Assembly (NCBI GenBank): GCA_910588015.1
Contig: CAJUOK010000029.1
Location: 1-16,776 of the forward strand
DNA from: an uncultured Christensenellaceae bacterium
GTDB lineage: Bacteria; Bacillota; Clostridia; Christensenellales; UBA3700
Direction: 5' to 3'
DNA length: 16,776 nt
Shown: positions 1 to 6,126 of the stretch, piece after piece
How the letters are laid out: each line of letters begins with the position of its first letter
Numbering within the stretch: position 1 is the first letter of the stretch
Translations under genes and position numbers: made by a program
Notes under the pieces: model-generated
The model's database searches: none
What the model was told of the DNA's origin: nothing
What the model saw: the letters and a program-made list of their open reading frames with translations, nothing else

Positions 1-9
1 CTTCGCCCT

Positions 10-50
10 ACCGACCAAACGAAAATGTCGCTACGCTCCATTTTGTCGGT
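10..50 (-). repeat. Dispersed palindromic intergenic repeat, copy 1
   Basis: ACCGAC (10-15) is mirrored by GTCGGT (45-50). AAAATG (22-27) is mirrored by CATTTT (39-44). Read on the minus strand, the centre contains GGAGCGTAGCGAC, the same GAGCG..AG-CGA core seen in the copies at 67-96 and 150-210. It is non-coding and can fold into a two-part hairpin. I interpret it as a member of a dispersed intergenic palindrome family; only a genome-wide search could give the copy number. Confidence 0.5.
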
Positions 51-66
51 ACTTATAAAACTTGAT

Positions 67-96
67 GAGACCTCTCGACTACGCTCGAGGTGACAA
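67..96 (-). repeat. Dispersed palindromic intergenic repeat, copy 2
   Basis: The minus strand reads TTGTCACCTCGAGCGTAG, then TCGAGAGGTCTC. This matches the layout of the plus-strand copy at 150-188: GTCA at the start, a central GAGCG..GTAG, then TCGA and a closing TCTC. ACCT/AGGT and CGA/TCG can pair to form a short hairpin. The pattern resembles the GTCAT-TGAGCG-AGTCGA-ATCTC type of intergenic repeat found in many bacterial genomes. That resemblance is from memory and not from a search. Confidence 0.55.
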
Positions 97-149
97 TTGA
101 TAATAATTGATTGATAATTACCAATGATTGAGGATACAATACCTTATTA

Positions 150-210
150 TGTCATATTGAGCGGAACGTAGTGGAGTCGAAATATCTCAAACGGGTTAAG
201 ATTTCTCCAC
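150..210 (+). repeat. Dispersed palindromic intergenic repeat, copy 3 (with hairpin)
   Basis: TGTCATATTGAGCGGAACG opens the copy, which continues to TCGAAATATCTC at 188. A complementary arm follows: GTGGA (171-175) pairs with TCCAC (206-210), and GAAAT (179-183) pairs with ATTTC (201-205). The hairpin lies just downstream of the minus-strand tspO gene, so it could help end or protect that transcript, but no U-tract follows it on that strand. The remainder of positions 1-254 shows no gene. Confidence 0.6.
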
Positions 211-254
211 TCCATTTGAAATAATTGAAGGTAGTTTTTTACCGCATTGATAGT

Positions 255-719
255 TTAAATATTTAAAACGTAAATATAATAATTGGTTACAGTGAGATAA
301 ATATACCAAGCCAAAAGAGGTTGTGACAGTATCATAGAAAGAGAGTCGCGACGTATTAGCATTATAAATACGGCGAAAACCAAAATACATTGTATTATCA
401 ATAAGATAAAGCCCGCAAGAGCGCAACGGAAAGTAAAAAAGCACATACACCAAATTATATTGACAATGCCGATGATTACGAGCGGTAAAATTATAGGCGC
501 GTGTTCTCGATAGAATATAAGTCTTGCAATAATAGCTATGTTGACGATATATGCGATACTCCAGCCTATTGCCATACCTTTTGGGGATAGAGCGAGTGGC
601 GGTAGCTTCAATTGAAAATACCAACCGTCGATTTTGACAAAATATGCGCTTAACGAGGCGTAAAGAAGCACTATGCCCATAGCTATCGCAATGCTCCAAA
701 GCCATTTGATTTTTGCCAT
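255..719 (-). CDS. tspO: TspO/MBR-family membrane protein
   Basis: A 154-residue, very hydrophobic protein with about five membrane segments, the normal size and topology for the TspO/MBR (translocator/benzodiazepine receptor homologue) family. Family hallmarks are the KLPPLALSP stretch (residues 38-46), followed by GWSIAYI in the place of the usual W-T-x-x-Y segment, and a C-terminal LLAWYIYLTVTNYYIYVLN that matches the family's LAW...N...LN ending. Known members bind porphyrins, heme or cholesterol-like ligands and take part in stress responses; the ligand here cannot be read from sequence. The gene is transcribed divergently from the unit at 844. There is no Shine-Dalgarno sequence. A -10-like TATACT at 725-730 on the minus strand sits only 5 nt from the ATG, so a leaderless transcript is possible, but no good -35 is present. 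The start is the first ATG of the frame and gives a full-length TspO N-terminus. Confidence 0.75.
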   Translation of the reverse strand: MAKIKWLWSIAIAMGIVLLYASLSAYFVKIDGWYFQLKLPPLALSPKGMAIGWSIAYIVNIAIIARLIFYREHAPIILPLVIIGIVNIIWCMCFFTFRCALAGFILLIIQCILVFAVFIMLIRRDSLSMILSQPLLAWYIYLTVTNYYIYVLNI

Positions 720-808
720 ATTAGAGTATATGATAGGTTTATATCGATTATTCGAATTGTCTTTGTCGTTTTGCGTCGCTGCGGATAGGTCGAAAAGCTT
801 TTATTAAA

Positions 809-837
809 TTGACATATCCGTCGCGCTGTGCTAAAAT
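809..837 (+). promoter_or_regulatory. Sigma-A-type promoter giving a leaderless transcript
   Basis: TTGACA (809-814), a 17-bp spacer and TAAAAT (832-837) preceded by TGC, an extended -10. With normal spacing the transcription start falls at about 844, which is the A of the ATG of the next gene. The 11-bp block TGTGCTAAAAT is identical to the -10 region of the uvrB promoter at 6973-6983. Confidence 0.85.
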
Positions 838-843
838 CAGATT

Positions 844-1134
844 ATGCAAAAATACAATTTTTTCACTTGGTGGTTAAGCTTTTCCATAAAGCCGTTGCCA
901 TACAAAATATTCAAAAGCATAATTACTTCCGTAGTATTCATTATATGGACGGCATTTGTAGCAGTGTTTGCAGATATATATTGGAAGTTTACGGTATTCG
1001 TATTTTTGCCTGTGTTTATCGTCGACACGGTTTGGGAAATTATCAACTTTACAAAATATCAAAATAAATACAAATCATATTTGCAAGAGACCAAGGAAAA
1101 TGACTCTCTTGAAACAGATAAAATTATAAAGTGA
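844..1134 (+). CDS. Small two-TM membrane protein, function unknown
   Basis: A 96-residue protein with two predicted membrane helices (about residues 25-43 and 49-68), an aromatic N-terminus (FFTWW) and a charged C-terminal tail of about 28 residues. I do not recognise the family. It is likely a real gene because the consensus promoter at 809-837 places the transcription start on its ATG. The next gene follows directly, and that gene's frame extends back to a GTG overlapping this stop codon, which suggests one transcript. No Shine-Dalgarno sequence precedes the ATG, as expected for a leaderless mRNA. The two helices are joined by a very short loop (DIYWK), so both ends probably face the cytoplasm. 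Pairing with a membrane-anchored peptidase hints at an envelope role, but that is inference. Confidence 0.65.
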   Translation: MQKYNFFTWWLSFSIKPLPYKIFKSIITSVVFIIWTAFVAVFADIYWKFTVFVFLPVFIVDTVWEIINFTKYQNKYKSYLQETKENDSLETDKIIK

Positions 1135-1160
1135 GTCAAGAATTGAAAATGGAAGATAAT

Positions 1161-2168
1161 ATGAATTCCGACGAAGAGATTTTTTGCAAATATAGCGAAG
1201 AAATATTTAGCAAATCTATAGAACAGCCCAAGCCAAAAAAATCTAAAACATATTTGGCGTTTGTTTTAGCTGCCGTAATTGTTATTGCGGCATTGAGCGC
1301 AGCCGGTATAAATTGCGTATTCAGTATAAATAACGCAAAAAGTATAAATTACGCAAACAGTCACTCGCATTCTCTTATTTATATCGAGGCGGTCGAACCT
1401 ACTTGCGAAACGACAGGCAATATAGCATATTGGCAATGTTCGGAATGTGAAAAATATTTTTCAGACAGTAAAGGCAAAAATCAAATTAACGAGGTCAATG
1501 TAATTTTAAGACATACTTTTGGAGACTGGCAAGAGTTAAAGCAGGCAACTTGCGCGCAAGAGGGGGAGTTGGTAAGGTACTGCTCTGTTAGTGATACCCA
1601 TTATGAAATAAAAATAATACCAAGGCTGTCGCACCAATTAACTATTACGCAAACCGGTTGTATTTATACTGAAATGTGCCAACTATGCAATAATATTATA
1701 AAATATGGGGGACACACTTATGAAAATGGAAAATGCGTCAAATGCGGAAAAAGCGAAGGTTTTATTGCGCCGCTTGATGAATATACTTTAGGTCAGCTGT
1801 TCAGCGACAATGAGTTGGTGTTTAATCCTACTCACAACTATTGGTCCACGCACGAAGGCGTAGATTTCACGGCGTCGGCGGGAAGCATAGTAAAATGCAT
1901 AGAAGACGGAATTGTTAAAGATATAACGACAGACGCTTATTATGGAACGAAGCTGACGATAGAGCATTCAAATGGATTTACGAGCGTATATCAACTTATT
2001 TGCTACAGTTCTTTAAATATAGGAGATACTGTTGCGCGAGGCGATACTGTCGGCAAAGTGTCAGACGAGGCGCTTGGAGAAATTGCCGATGGTCCGCATT
2101 TGCACTTGGAGCTTTATAAGGACGGCGTATGTGTGAATCCGCTTGATTATATACTCAATGTTGAGTGA
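1161..2168 (+). CDS. Membrane-anchored M23 (LytM-type) metallopeptidase with Cys-x2-Cys repeats
   Basis: A 335-residue protein from the ATG at 1161, chosen because GGAAG lies 5 nt upstream. ATG 1149 (339 aa) or GTG 1131 (345 aa, overlapping the previous stop) are alternatives. The order is: a short acidic cytoplasmic N-terminus; one TM helix (about 31-50) after KPKPKKSK; an extracellular region with Cys-x2-Cys motifs (QCSEC, MCQLC, KCVKCG) in the AVEPTCETTGNIAYWQC style of repeat seen in surface proteins of gut Clostridia; and a C-terminal peptidase_M23 domain (about 215-335). The zinc and catalytic residues appear intact: H231 and D235 in HEGVD, and H313-L-H315 in GPHLHLEL. M23 enzymes cleave peptidoglycan cross-bridges or stem peptides, so it probably acts on the cell wall from the outer membrane face. 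The single-TM plus M23 layout resembles SpoIIQ, but nothing else supports a sporulation role. Confidence 0.8.
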   Translation: MNSDEEIFCKYSEEIFSKSIEQPKPKKSKTYLAFVLAAVIVIAALSAAGINCVFSINNAKSINYANSHSHSLIYIEAVEPTCETTGNIAYWQCSECEKYFSDSKGKNQINEVNVILRHTFGDWQELKQATCAQEGELVRYCSVSDTHYEIKIIPRLSHQLTITQTGCIYTEMCQLCNNIIKYGGHTYENGKCVKCGKSEGFIAPLDEYTLGQLFSDNELVFNPTHNYWSTHEGVDFTASAGSIVKCIEDGIVKDITTDAYYGTKLTIEHSNGFTSVYQLICYSSLNIGDTVARGDTVGKVSDEALGEIADGPHLHLELYKDGVCVNPLDYILNVE

Positions 2169-2216
2169 CTTTTAGTTAATTAGTTTCAATTTTTAATTGC
2201 CGTTTTATTAAAATAG

Positions 2217-2245
2217 TTGAATTTTGAAATTGTATATTGTATACT
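2217..2245 (+). promoter_or_regulatory. Probable promoter of the ECF S component/coaX unit
   Basis: TTGAAT (2217-2222), a 17-bp spacer and TATACT (2240-2245). The predicted transcription start, about 2252, coincides with the first bases of the CGGACA stem in the leader. This leaves a 5' leader of about 108 nt before the ATG at 2360. Confidence 0.6.
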
Positions 2246-2250
2246 GATGT

Positions 2251-2350
2251 CGGACAGCGATACTGGATAGGTCGTATGTCCGAAAAATTTATTATTAACC
2301 CCCGACCGTAGACTGGCGGGGCAGGATGGGTATCCGCAAGGAACTCAAGC
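2251..2350 (+). promoter_or_regulatory. Candidate structured leader RNA (possible riboswitch or attenuator)
   Basis: Three hairpins lie between the predicted transcription start and the ribosome binding site. P1: CGGACA (2251-2256) pairs perfectly with TGTCCG (2277-2282), with inner CGA/TCG. P2: CCCCG (2300-2304) pairs with CGGGG (2317-2321), with inner CC/GG. P3: GGAT (2324-2327) pairs with ATCC (2332-2335). GCGG (2316-2319) could instead pair with CCGC (2334-2337), which excludes P2, so a two-state switch is conceivable. I see no clear match to TPP, FMN, THF, preQ1, SAM, cobalamin, glycine or lysine riboswitch cores. Its position before a vitamin-type transporter makes ligand control plausible. 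The pairing is seen in the sequence; the function is inference. Confidence 0.4.
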
Positions 2351-2359
2351 GAGGTGTTT

Positions 2360-3088
2360 ATGTCTAATTTTAAATCGGGTGACAACCCAAACGCGCGCAG
2401 GTCCAAAAACCTGGCAATCTTGGCGCTTATGTTGGCGCTGACAATCTTTTTCTGTTTTTTCCCCATATCTTTCGGCACTGTGACGTTGGCGTTTATGATA
2501 TTGCCGCTTCTTATTATTGCCCAAGGATACGACTTTCAGATGACGATGATATTGGGAGTGTTGATGGCAGTCATCAATCAACTTGCTTGGTATACCACCA
2601 AAGCGACAAGTCTTATGGCGCCGGTGTGGCAAAATCCATTGGTGTGTATGGTCCCGAGAATACTAATCGGCGTTGTGAGTTATTTTGTCGGTTTGGGATT
2701 GCGAAAAGCGTTTTTGCATCCAAAATATAGATTGGGCGAAGACGGAACGAAAAGTATCGTCAATCAAAAACAAATATACGCAATAGACGGCGCGATAAGC
2801 GGAATCAGCACTGCGTTGGGCGTAGTTACCAATACGTTTTTTTGCGGTATGTTCACGGTACTATTATACAACGGCAAAGTTTTTACCAATGGCACGCAGA
2901 GCACGCAGATAAGTTTGGAACTGATACTGACTTGGTTCGGAATCAATTTTTTGATAGAGATAATTTCATTTTCTATTTTGGTTCCGCCTATAATAATCGC
3001 GCTTCGACAGGCGAGATTGGTTCCGCCGCCGAAGACTGGCAGGGAAATTATATTGGAAGAATTAACAAAAGAGACTGACAGTATTTAG
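2360..3088 (+). CDS. ECF transporter S component, probably for pantothenate
   Basis: A 242-residue membrane protein, with ATG 2360 preceded by GAGGTG (2351-2356). The GTG at 2354 belongs to that ribosome binding site. It has a short polar N-terminus (NPNARRSK), about six hydrophobic helices and a polar C-terminal tail (PPPKTGREIILEEL). Layout and length fit the S (substrate-binding) subunits of energy-coupling factor importers, which borrow a shared EcfT and two EcfA ATPases; none of those is encoded in this window. The next gene on the same strand is coaX, whose substrate is pantothenate, so a PanT-like specificity is the best guess. That assignment rests on context, not on residues I can identify. 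The 194-nt gap to coaX contains a repeat and a hairpin, and I see no confident promoter there, so the two may be co-transcribed. Expression may be set by the structured leader upstream. Confidence 0.75.
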   Translation: MSNFKSGDNPNARRSKNLAILALMLALTIFFCFFPISFGTVTLAFMILPLLIIAQGYDFQMTMILGVLMAVINQLAWYTTKATSLMAPVWQNPLVCMVPRILIGVVSYFVGLGLRKAFLHPKYRLGEDGTKSIVNQKQIYAIDGAISGISTALGVVTNTFFCGMFTVLLYNGKVFTNGTQSTQISLELILTWFGINFLIEIISFSILVPPIIIALRQARLVPPPKTGREIILEELTKETDSI

Positions 3089-3100
3089 TGTATTTAATAT

Positions 3101-3140
3101 TTGTATTTCGACCGTAGCGAAGCCAAGTGGAGAAATTTTA
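3101..3140 (+). repeat. Dispersed palindromic intergenic repeat, copy 4
   Basis: ATTTCGACCGTAGCGAAG is followed by AAGTGGAGAAATTTT. ATTTC (3105-3109) mirrors GAAAT (3132-3136). The GTAGCGAAG core and GTGGAGAAAT ending match the arms of the copy at 150-210. It lies between the ECF S gene and coaX and would be carried in the mRNA if the two are co-transcribed. Confidence 0.5.
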
Positions 3141-3249
3141 AAGAATAGACCTCTTGTCTTCGCCAGAGTCGGCAAATTGCTTTATACGGTGATATATTAT
3201 CTGATATTACTGTAGAAAAAGCAACTATATTAGCAAATCAAAACTATAA

Positions 3250-3268
3250 CTATCCGCAGTTCGGATAG
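3250..3268 (+). promoter_or_regulatory. Perfect 7-bp hairpin just before the coaX ribosome binding site
   Basis: CTATCCG (3250-3256), a 5-nt loop, and CGGATAG (3262-3268). The stem ends 4 nt before GGGAGG (3273-3278). There is no U-tract, so it is not a terminator. It could stabilise a processed coaX mRNA or affect ribosome access. The role is inference. Confidence 0.5.
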
Positions 3269-3282
3269 CACAGGGAGGAAGA

Positions 3283-4053
3283 ATGTTACTTGTAATAGAC
3301 GTGGGTAACACCAACATCAAATTAGGCGTATACGACGGCAATACGCTTGTTCATTCTTGGAGGCTGTCCGTCAAAGTCATAAGGACTGCGGACGAAATAG
3401 GCATATTGCTTGCAGGTTTATTCGGTTCTAAAAATATTGCGCTCAACAGTTTCGATGGCGTGATAATGTCGTCTGTTCAGCCCTCTCTAAACTATACTAT
3501 AGAGCACGCCTGCGAGTATTATCTCGGCAAAAAGCCTATAATGGTAGGAGTGGGCATAAAGACCGGACTGAATATCAGATACTCCAATCCTCAAGAGGTC
3601 GGAGCGGATAGAATAGTCAATAGCGTAGCCGCTTATAGGCTTTACGGAGGACCGTGCATTGTTGTGGATTTCGGCACTGCTACGACTTTCAACGTCATTT
3701 CGCACAAAGGCGAATTTTTGGGCGGTTGTATTGCCCCCGGTATTATCACGGGACTGGAAGCGCTTGTCAACAACACTGCAAAACTGCCGAGAGTAGAGAT
3801 AGTAAAACCCGACAGCATTATAGCAAAATCCACGGTCAACGCTTTGCAAGCGGGTATGATTTACGGCTCGACGGGAATGGTCAAGTATATCGTCCAAAAG
3901 CTCAAGGAAGAGAGCGGCTATCAAGATATAAAGGTAATTGCGACAGGCGGTTTGAGCGAGGTCGTTATAGGAGTCGACAGCGATAAGATAATCGACGTCG
4001 TAGACAGGTCTTTGACGTTGAAAGGGCTAAAACTCATATACGATATGAACTAA
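3283..4053 (+). CDS. coaX: Type III pantothenate kinase
   Basis: A 256-residue cytoplasmic enzyme that phosphorylates pantothenate with ATP, the first step of coenzyme A synthesis. CoaX-type kinases need a monovalent cation and are not feedback-inhibited by CoA. The N-terminal ASKHA phosphate-binding motif DVGNTN is at residues 6-11. GADR (107-110) carries the catalytic aspartate at 109. VVDFGTATTFN begins at 127, and GGCIAPGI lies just beyond it. The length is typical of the family. The start at 3283 has GGGAGG 4 nt upstream, and the MLLVIDVGNTN opening is canonical. The gene directly upstream is an ECF S component, consistent with import of pantothenate followed by its trapping as phosphopantothenate. 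No panB, panC or panD is in the window, so whether the cell also makes pantothenate cannot be judged. Confidence 0.95.
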   Translation: MLLVIDVGNTNIKLGVYDGNTLVHSWRLSVKVIRTADEIGILLAGLFGSKNIALNSFDGVIMSSVQPSLNYTIEHACEYYLGKKPIMVGVGIKTGLNIRYSNPQEVGADRIVNSVAAYRLYGGPCIVVDFGTATTFNVISHKGEFLGGCIAPGIITGLEALVNNTAKLPRVEIVKPDSIIAKSTVNALQAGMIYGSTGMVKYIVQKLKEESGYQDIKVIATGGLSEVVIGVDSDKIIDVVDRSLTLKGLKLIYDMN

Positions 4054-4064
4054 ACGAGAACTTC

Positions 4065-4136
4065 GCAAATAATTTGACGATAACCAAAAAGCCCAAAAGG
4101 CTTGAAATAACAAAAAATGCCGCAAAAATTATTTGC
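4065..4136. repeat. 11-bp inverted repeat in the coaX-hom gap
   Basis: GCAAATAATTT (4065-4075) and AAATTATTTGC (4126-4136) are perfect inverted copies separated by 50 nt. The inner part holds a small AAGCC-caaaa-GGCTT hairpin (4089-4103). A further pair, CGATAA (4078-4083) and TTATCG (4153-4158), overlaps the same region. It could be a weak transcript end for coaX or an upstream operator of hom. Its AT-rich composition makes chance pairing possible. Confidence 0.4.
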
Positions 4137-4232
4137 CGCTAAAAAAATAAAATTATCGGCGTATAATATAGACAAAAATTAAAAAATAATATAAAATAAT
4201 ATCATATAAAATATTAATATTAGGAGATATAT

Positions 4233-5504
4233 ATGAAAAAAGTTGGCGTAGCCGTACTGGGACTCGGCGTTGTAGGCGGCGGAACTTGCAAAATTTTGAT
4301 TGACCGCAGGAGTCAGATTGCTGAAGAATACGGAGTGGATATAGACATTGCCGCAGTATTGGACAGAGTGCCCGAAAGAGTGACGGGACTTGGACTCGAC
4401 CTTTCGATTCTTGCCAAAGACATAGATGAAATTTGCGCAAATCCCAACGTTGACATAGTCGTAGAGTGTATGGGAGGCACGGAGCCTGCAAGAACTTTTC
4501 TTATAAAGGCATTGGAGGCGGGCAAGAGCATTGTTACTTCCAACAAAGAGATGTTCGCCAAGTTTTGGCCGGAACTTGAAAAGGCTGCTCAAAAGACTGG
4601 AGCAGGACTTTATTACGAAGCTACGACGGGCGGCGGTATGCCTATTATAAGAACTATGACGCAGGCAATGCAAGCCAACGGAATACAGGAAATCAAGACT
4701 ATAATCAACGGCACGACCAACTATATACTCACCCGTATGACGGAAGAAGGCGCAGACTATCAAGAAGTATTGAAGGACGCGCAAGCTTTGGGATATGCCG
4801 AGGCTAATCCGGTAGCGGACGTCGAAGGTTATGATTCAAGCTATAAATTGAGCATACTTTCTTCGCTTGCTTTCAACAAGAGAGTGCCAGTCGAGCTTAT
4901 ATACAGAGAAGGTATAACGAAGATTACCAAAGAGGATATCAGAATCGCAAAAGAAATGGGATTCGTAATCAAATTGCTTGCTATTGCAAAACAAAAAGGT
5001 AAGAAAATCGAAGCGAGAGTACATCCTGTTTTCTTGCCGAAGAGCCATCCGCTTGCAAGCGTCAACGGTTCTTTTAACGCGGTATTCGTAGTTGGCGACG
5101 CAGTCGGCGACATAATGATTTACGGCAGAGGCGCCGGAGCATTGCCGACGGGAAGCGCAATAGTCAGCGACATCGTATTCTGCGCAAGACAGGTGGAACA
5201 CGCAAGATACGGCGAAATGTTTGATATAATGGACAAAAAAGAAATCATAACGGATTTTGAAAGCGACTATTATTTGCGACTCAACGCAAGAGACGTAAGC
5301 GGCGTAATAGCAGATATTGCGGCAGTATTCAAAAAATACAAGGTGTCCATAGCGCAAATGCGTCAAGATGAAAACAAAGAAATAATTCCTATTGTGTTCA
5401 TCACGCACAAGACGAGCGAAAACGCTATGAAGAACGCCATAGAGGAAATCAAAAAACTGCCCAATGTCGTCAGCGTTGAAAACGTAATAAGAGTAGAAAA
5501 ATAA
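4233..5504 (+). CDS. hom: Homoserine dehydrogenase (with ACT domain)
   Basis: A 423-residue enzyme that reduces aspartate semialdehyde to homoserine with NAD(P)H, at the branch point to threonine and methionine. The N-terminal Rossmann loop GLGVVGGG is at residues 10-17. NGTTNYIL begins at 159. The catalytic block DVEGYDSSYKL carries D196, D201 and K205, matching the conserved Asp/Lys of the family. GRGAGALPTGSA is at 298-309. A C-terminal ACT domain (about 345-420) suggests feedback control, classically by threonine. It is a monofunctional hom, not fused to aspartokinase. AGGAG (4222-4226) lies 6 nt before the ATG. A perfect TATAAT (4162-4167) stands upstream, but no convincing -35 accompanies it. 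No thrB, thrC or aspartokinase gene is adjacent, and a hairpin follows the stop, so the gene probably forms its own unit. Confidence 0.95.
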   Translation: MKKVGVAVLGLGVVGGGTCKILIDRRSQIAEEYGVDIDIAAVLDRVPERVTGLGLDLSILAKDIDEICANPNVDIVVECMGGTEPARTFLIKALEAGKSIVTSNKEMFAKFWPELEKAAQKTGAGLYYEATTGGGMPIIRTMTQAMQANGIQEIKTIINGTTNYILTRMTEEGADYQEVLKDAQALGYAEANPVADVEGYDSSYKLSILSSLAFNKRVPVELIYREGITKITKEDIRIAKEMGFVIKLLAIAKQKGKKIEARVHPVFLPKSHPLASVNGSFNAVFVVGDAVGDIMIYGRGAGALPTGSAIVSDIVFCARQVEHARYGEMFDIMDKKEIITDFESDYYLRLNARDVSGVIADIAAVFKKYKVSIAQMRQDENKEIIPIVFITHKTSENAMKNAIEEIKKLPNVVSVENVIRVEK

Positions 5505-5512
5505 ATTTTAAC

Positions 5513-5541
5513 AAGGCGCGCCATTTTATACGACGCGTCTT
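5513..5541 (+). terminator. Hairpin after hom, possible terminator
   Basis: AAGGCGCG (5513-5520) pairs with CGCGTCTT (5534-5541) over 8 bp with one G-U, around a 13-nt AT-rich loop. It starts 9 nt after the hom stop. The sequence after it (AAAGTATAATTG) is not a U-tract, so termination would be weak. It may instead protect the 3' end. Confidence 0.35.
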
Positions 5542-5611
5542 AAAGTATAATTGACTTTTGTTTGCGCGGCGGGCATTGTTGTTATGTCTAACGCCGTCGA
5601 AGGAGATAGCT

Positions 5612-6118
5612 ATGCTGACAAACTCGGCGACAACTTTTCTTGTGGATTTATGCGATAAATATCCCGACAACAAATATATTGTAATAGATTGGGAAGATAT
5701 ACGCGCCATAAGCAGTCAAAAGGAAGAAAATTTGGATATACAGGCGCTTTGGAAAGAACTCAAAATGAACGGCTGCCTTATCAATAAATATGCCGACGCC
5801 GAAGAGGTGTGCTTTACTTTGACGGATAAGGCGAGAGTTTTGGTGCAGGAATACAAGGTATATTTGGAGCAAATCGCGGCGCAATCGGACAACAAGGAAG
5901 CAGAAAGTCTTGACAATGCCTATATAAAGACCGACGAGAACGGCAGTCTTGTCGTTATGCCTACGAGCAACGAGGTCGTAAAAAAACGCAAATTCGAACT
6001 AAAAGAAATGAAGAAGAGCGCTATGGGCAGAGGCTTTTTGGGCGGTTTGATGTCAGGCGGAATAATGGGCGCGATTTTCGGGGCGGTTGCCGCAATATTG
6101 ATAACTATTTTGGCTTGA
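5612..6118 (+). CDS. Winged-helix-like protein with C-terminal membrane tail, function unknown
   Basis: A 168-residue protein starting at ATG 5612, which has AAGGAG (5600-5605) 6 nt upstream. A longer frame from TTG 5558 lacks such a site. The N-terminal part (about 5-80) has a winged-helix look: helices ending in KELKMNGCLINKYAD, then a wing-like EEVCFTLTDKARVLV. A charged linker follows, and the last 30 residues (139-168) are Gly/Ala/Ile-rich and hydrophobic, reading as a membrane tail with the N-terminus in the cytoplasm. Only 8 nt separate it from the next gene, which has the same architecture, so the two are probably an ancient duplication or a pair that works together. The likely role is a membrane-tethered regulator or adaptor, but I recognise no named family. 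TTGACT (5551-5556) upstream could be a -35, though its -10 partner is poor. Confidence 0.75.
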   Translation: MLTNSATTFLVDLCDKYPDNKYIVIDWEDIRAISSQKEENLDIQALWKELKMNGCLINKYADAEEVCFTLTDKARVLVQEYKVYLEQIAAQSDNKEAESLDNAYIKTDENGSLVVMPTSNEVVKKRKFELKEMKKSAMGRGFLGGLMSGGIMGAIFGAVAAILITILA

Positions 6119-6126
6119 GGTAGATA

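Noticed and set aside
828..1067. Alternative frame of 79 codons over the small TM gene
   Set aside because: It starts inside the promoter spacer, has no ribosome binding site, and overlaps a frame with clear membrane helices that leads directly into the next gene.
1161..2168. Sporulation protein SpoIIQ
   Set aside because: The TM plus M23 layout matches, but the Cys repeats and neighbours do not, and no other sporulation gene is present. The name would be over-specific.
2300..2336. FMN-riboswitch-like words (CCCGACCG, GGGGCAGG) in the ECF leader
   Set aside because: The words occur in the wrong order and the leader is too short. The remaining conserved FMN helices and joining segments are absent.
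4089..4103. AAGCC-caaaa-GGCTT hairpin as a terminator
   Set aside because: On the plus strand no U-tract follows. On the minus strand a T-run follows, but no minus-strand gene lies upstream of it.
5558..5611. Upstream extension of the 5612 gene from a TTG codon
   Set aside because: The extra 18 residues have no ribosome binding site and overlap the likely promoter region, while ATG 5612 has AAGGAG at ideal spacing.
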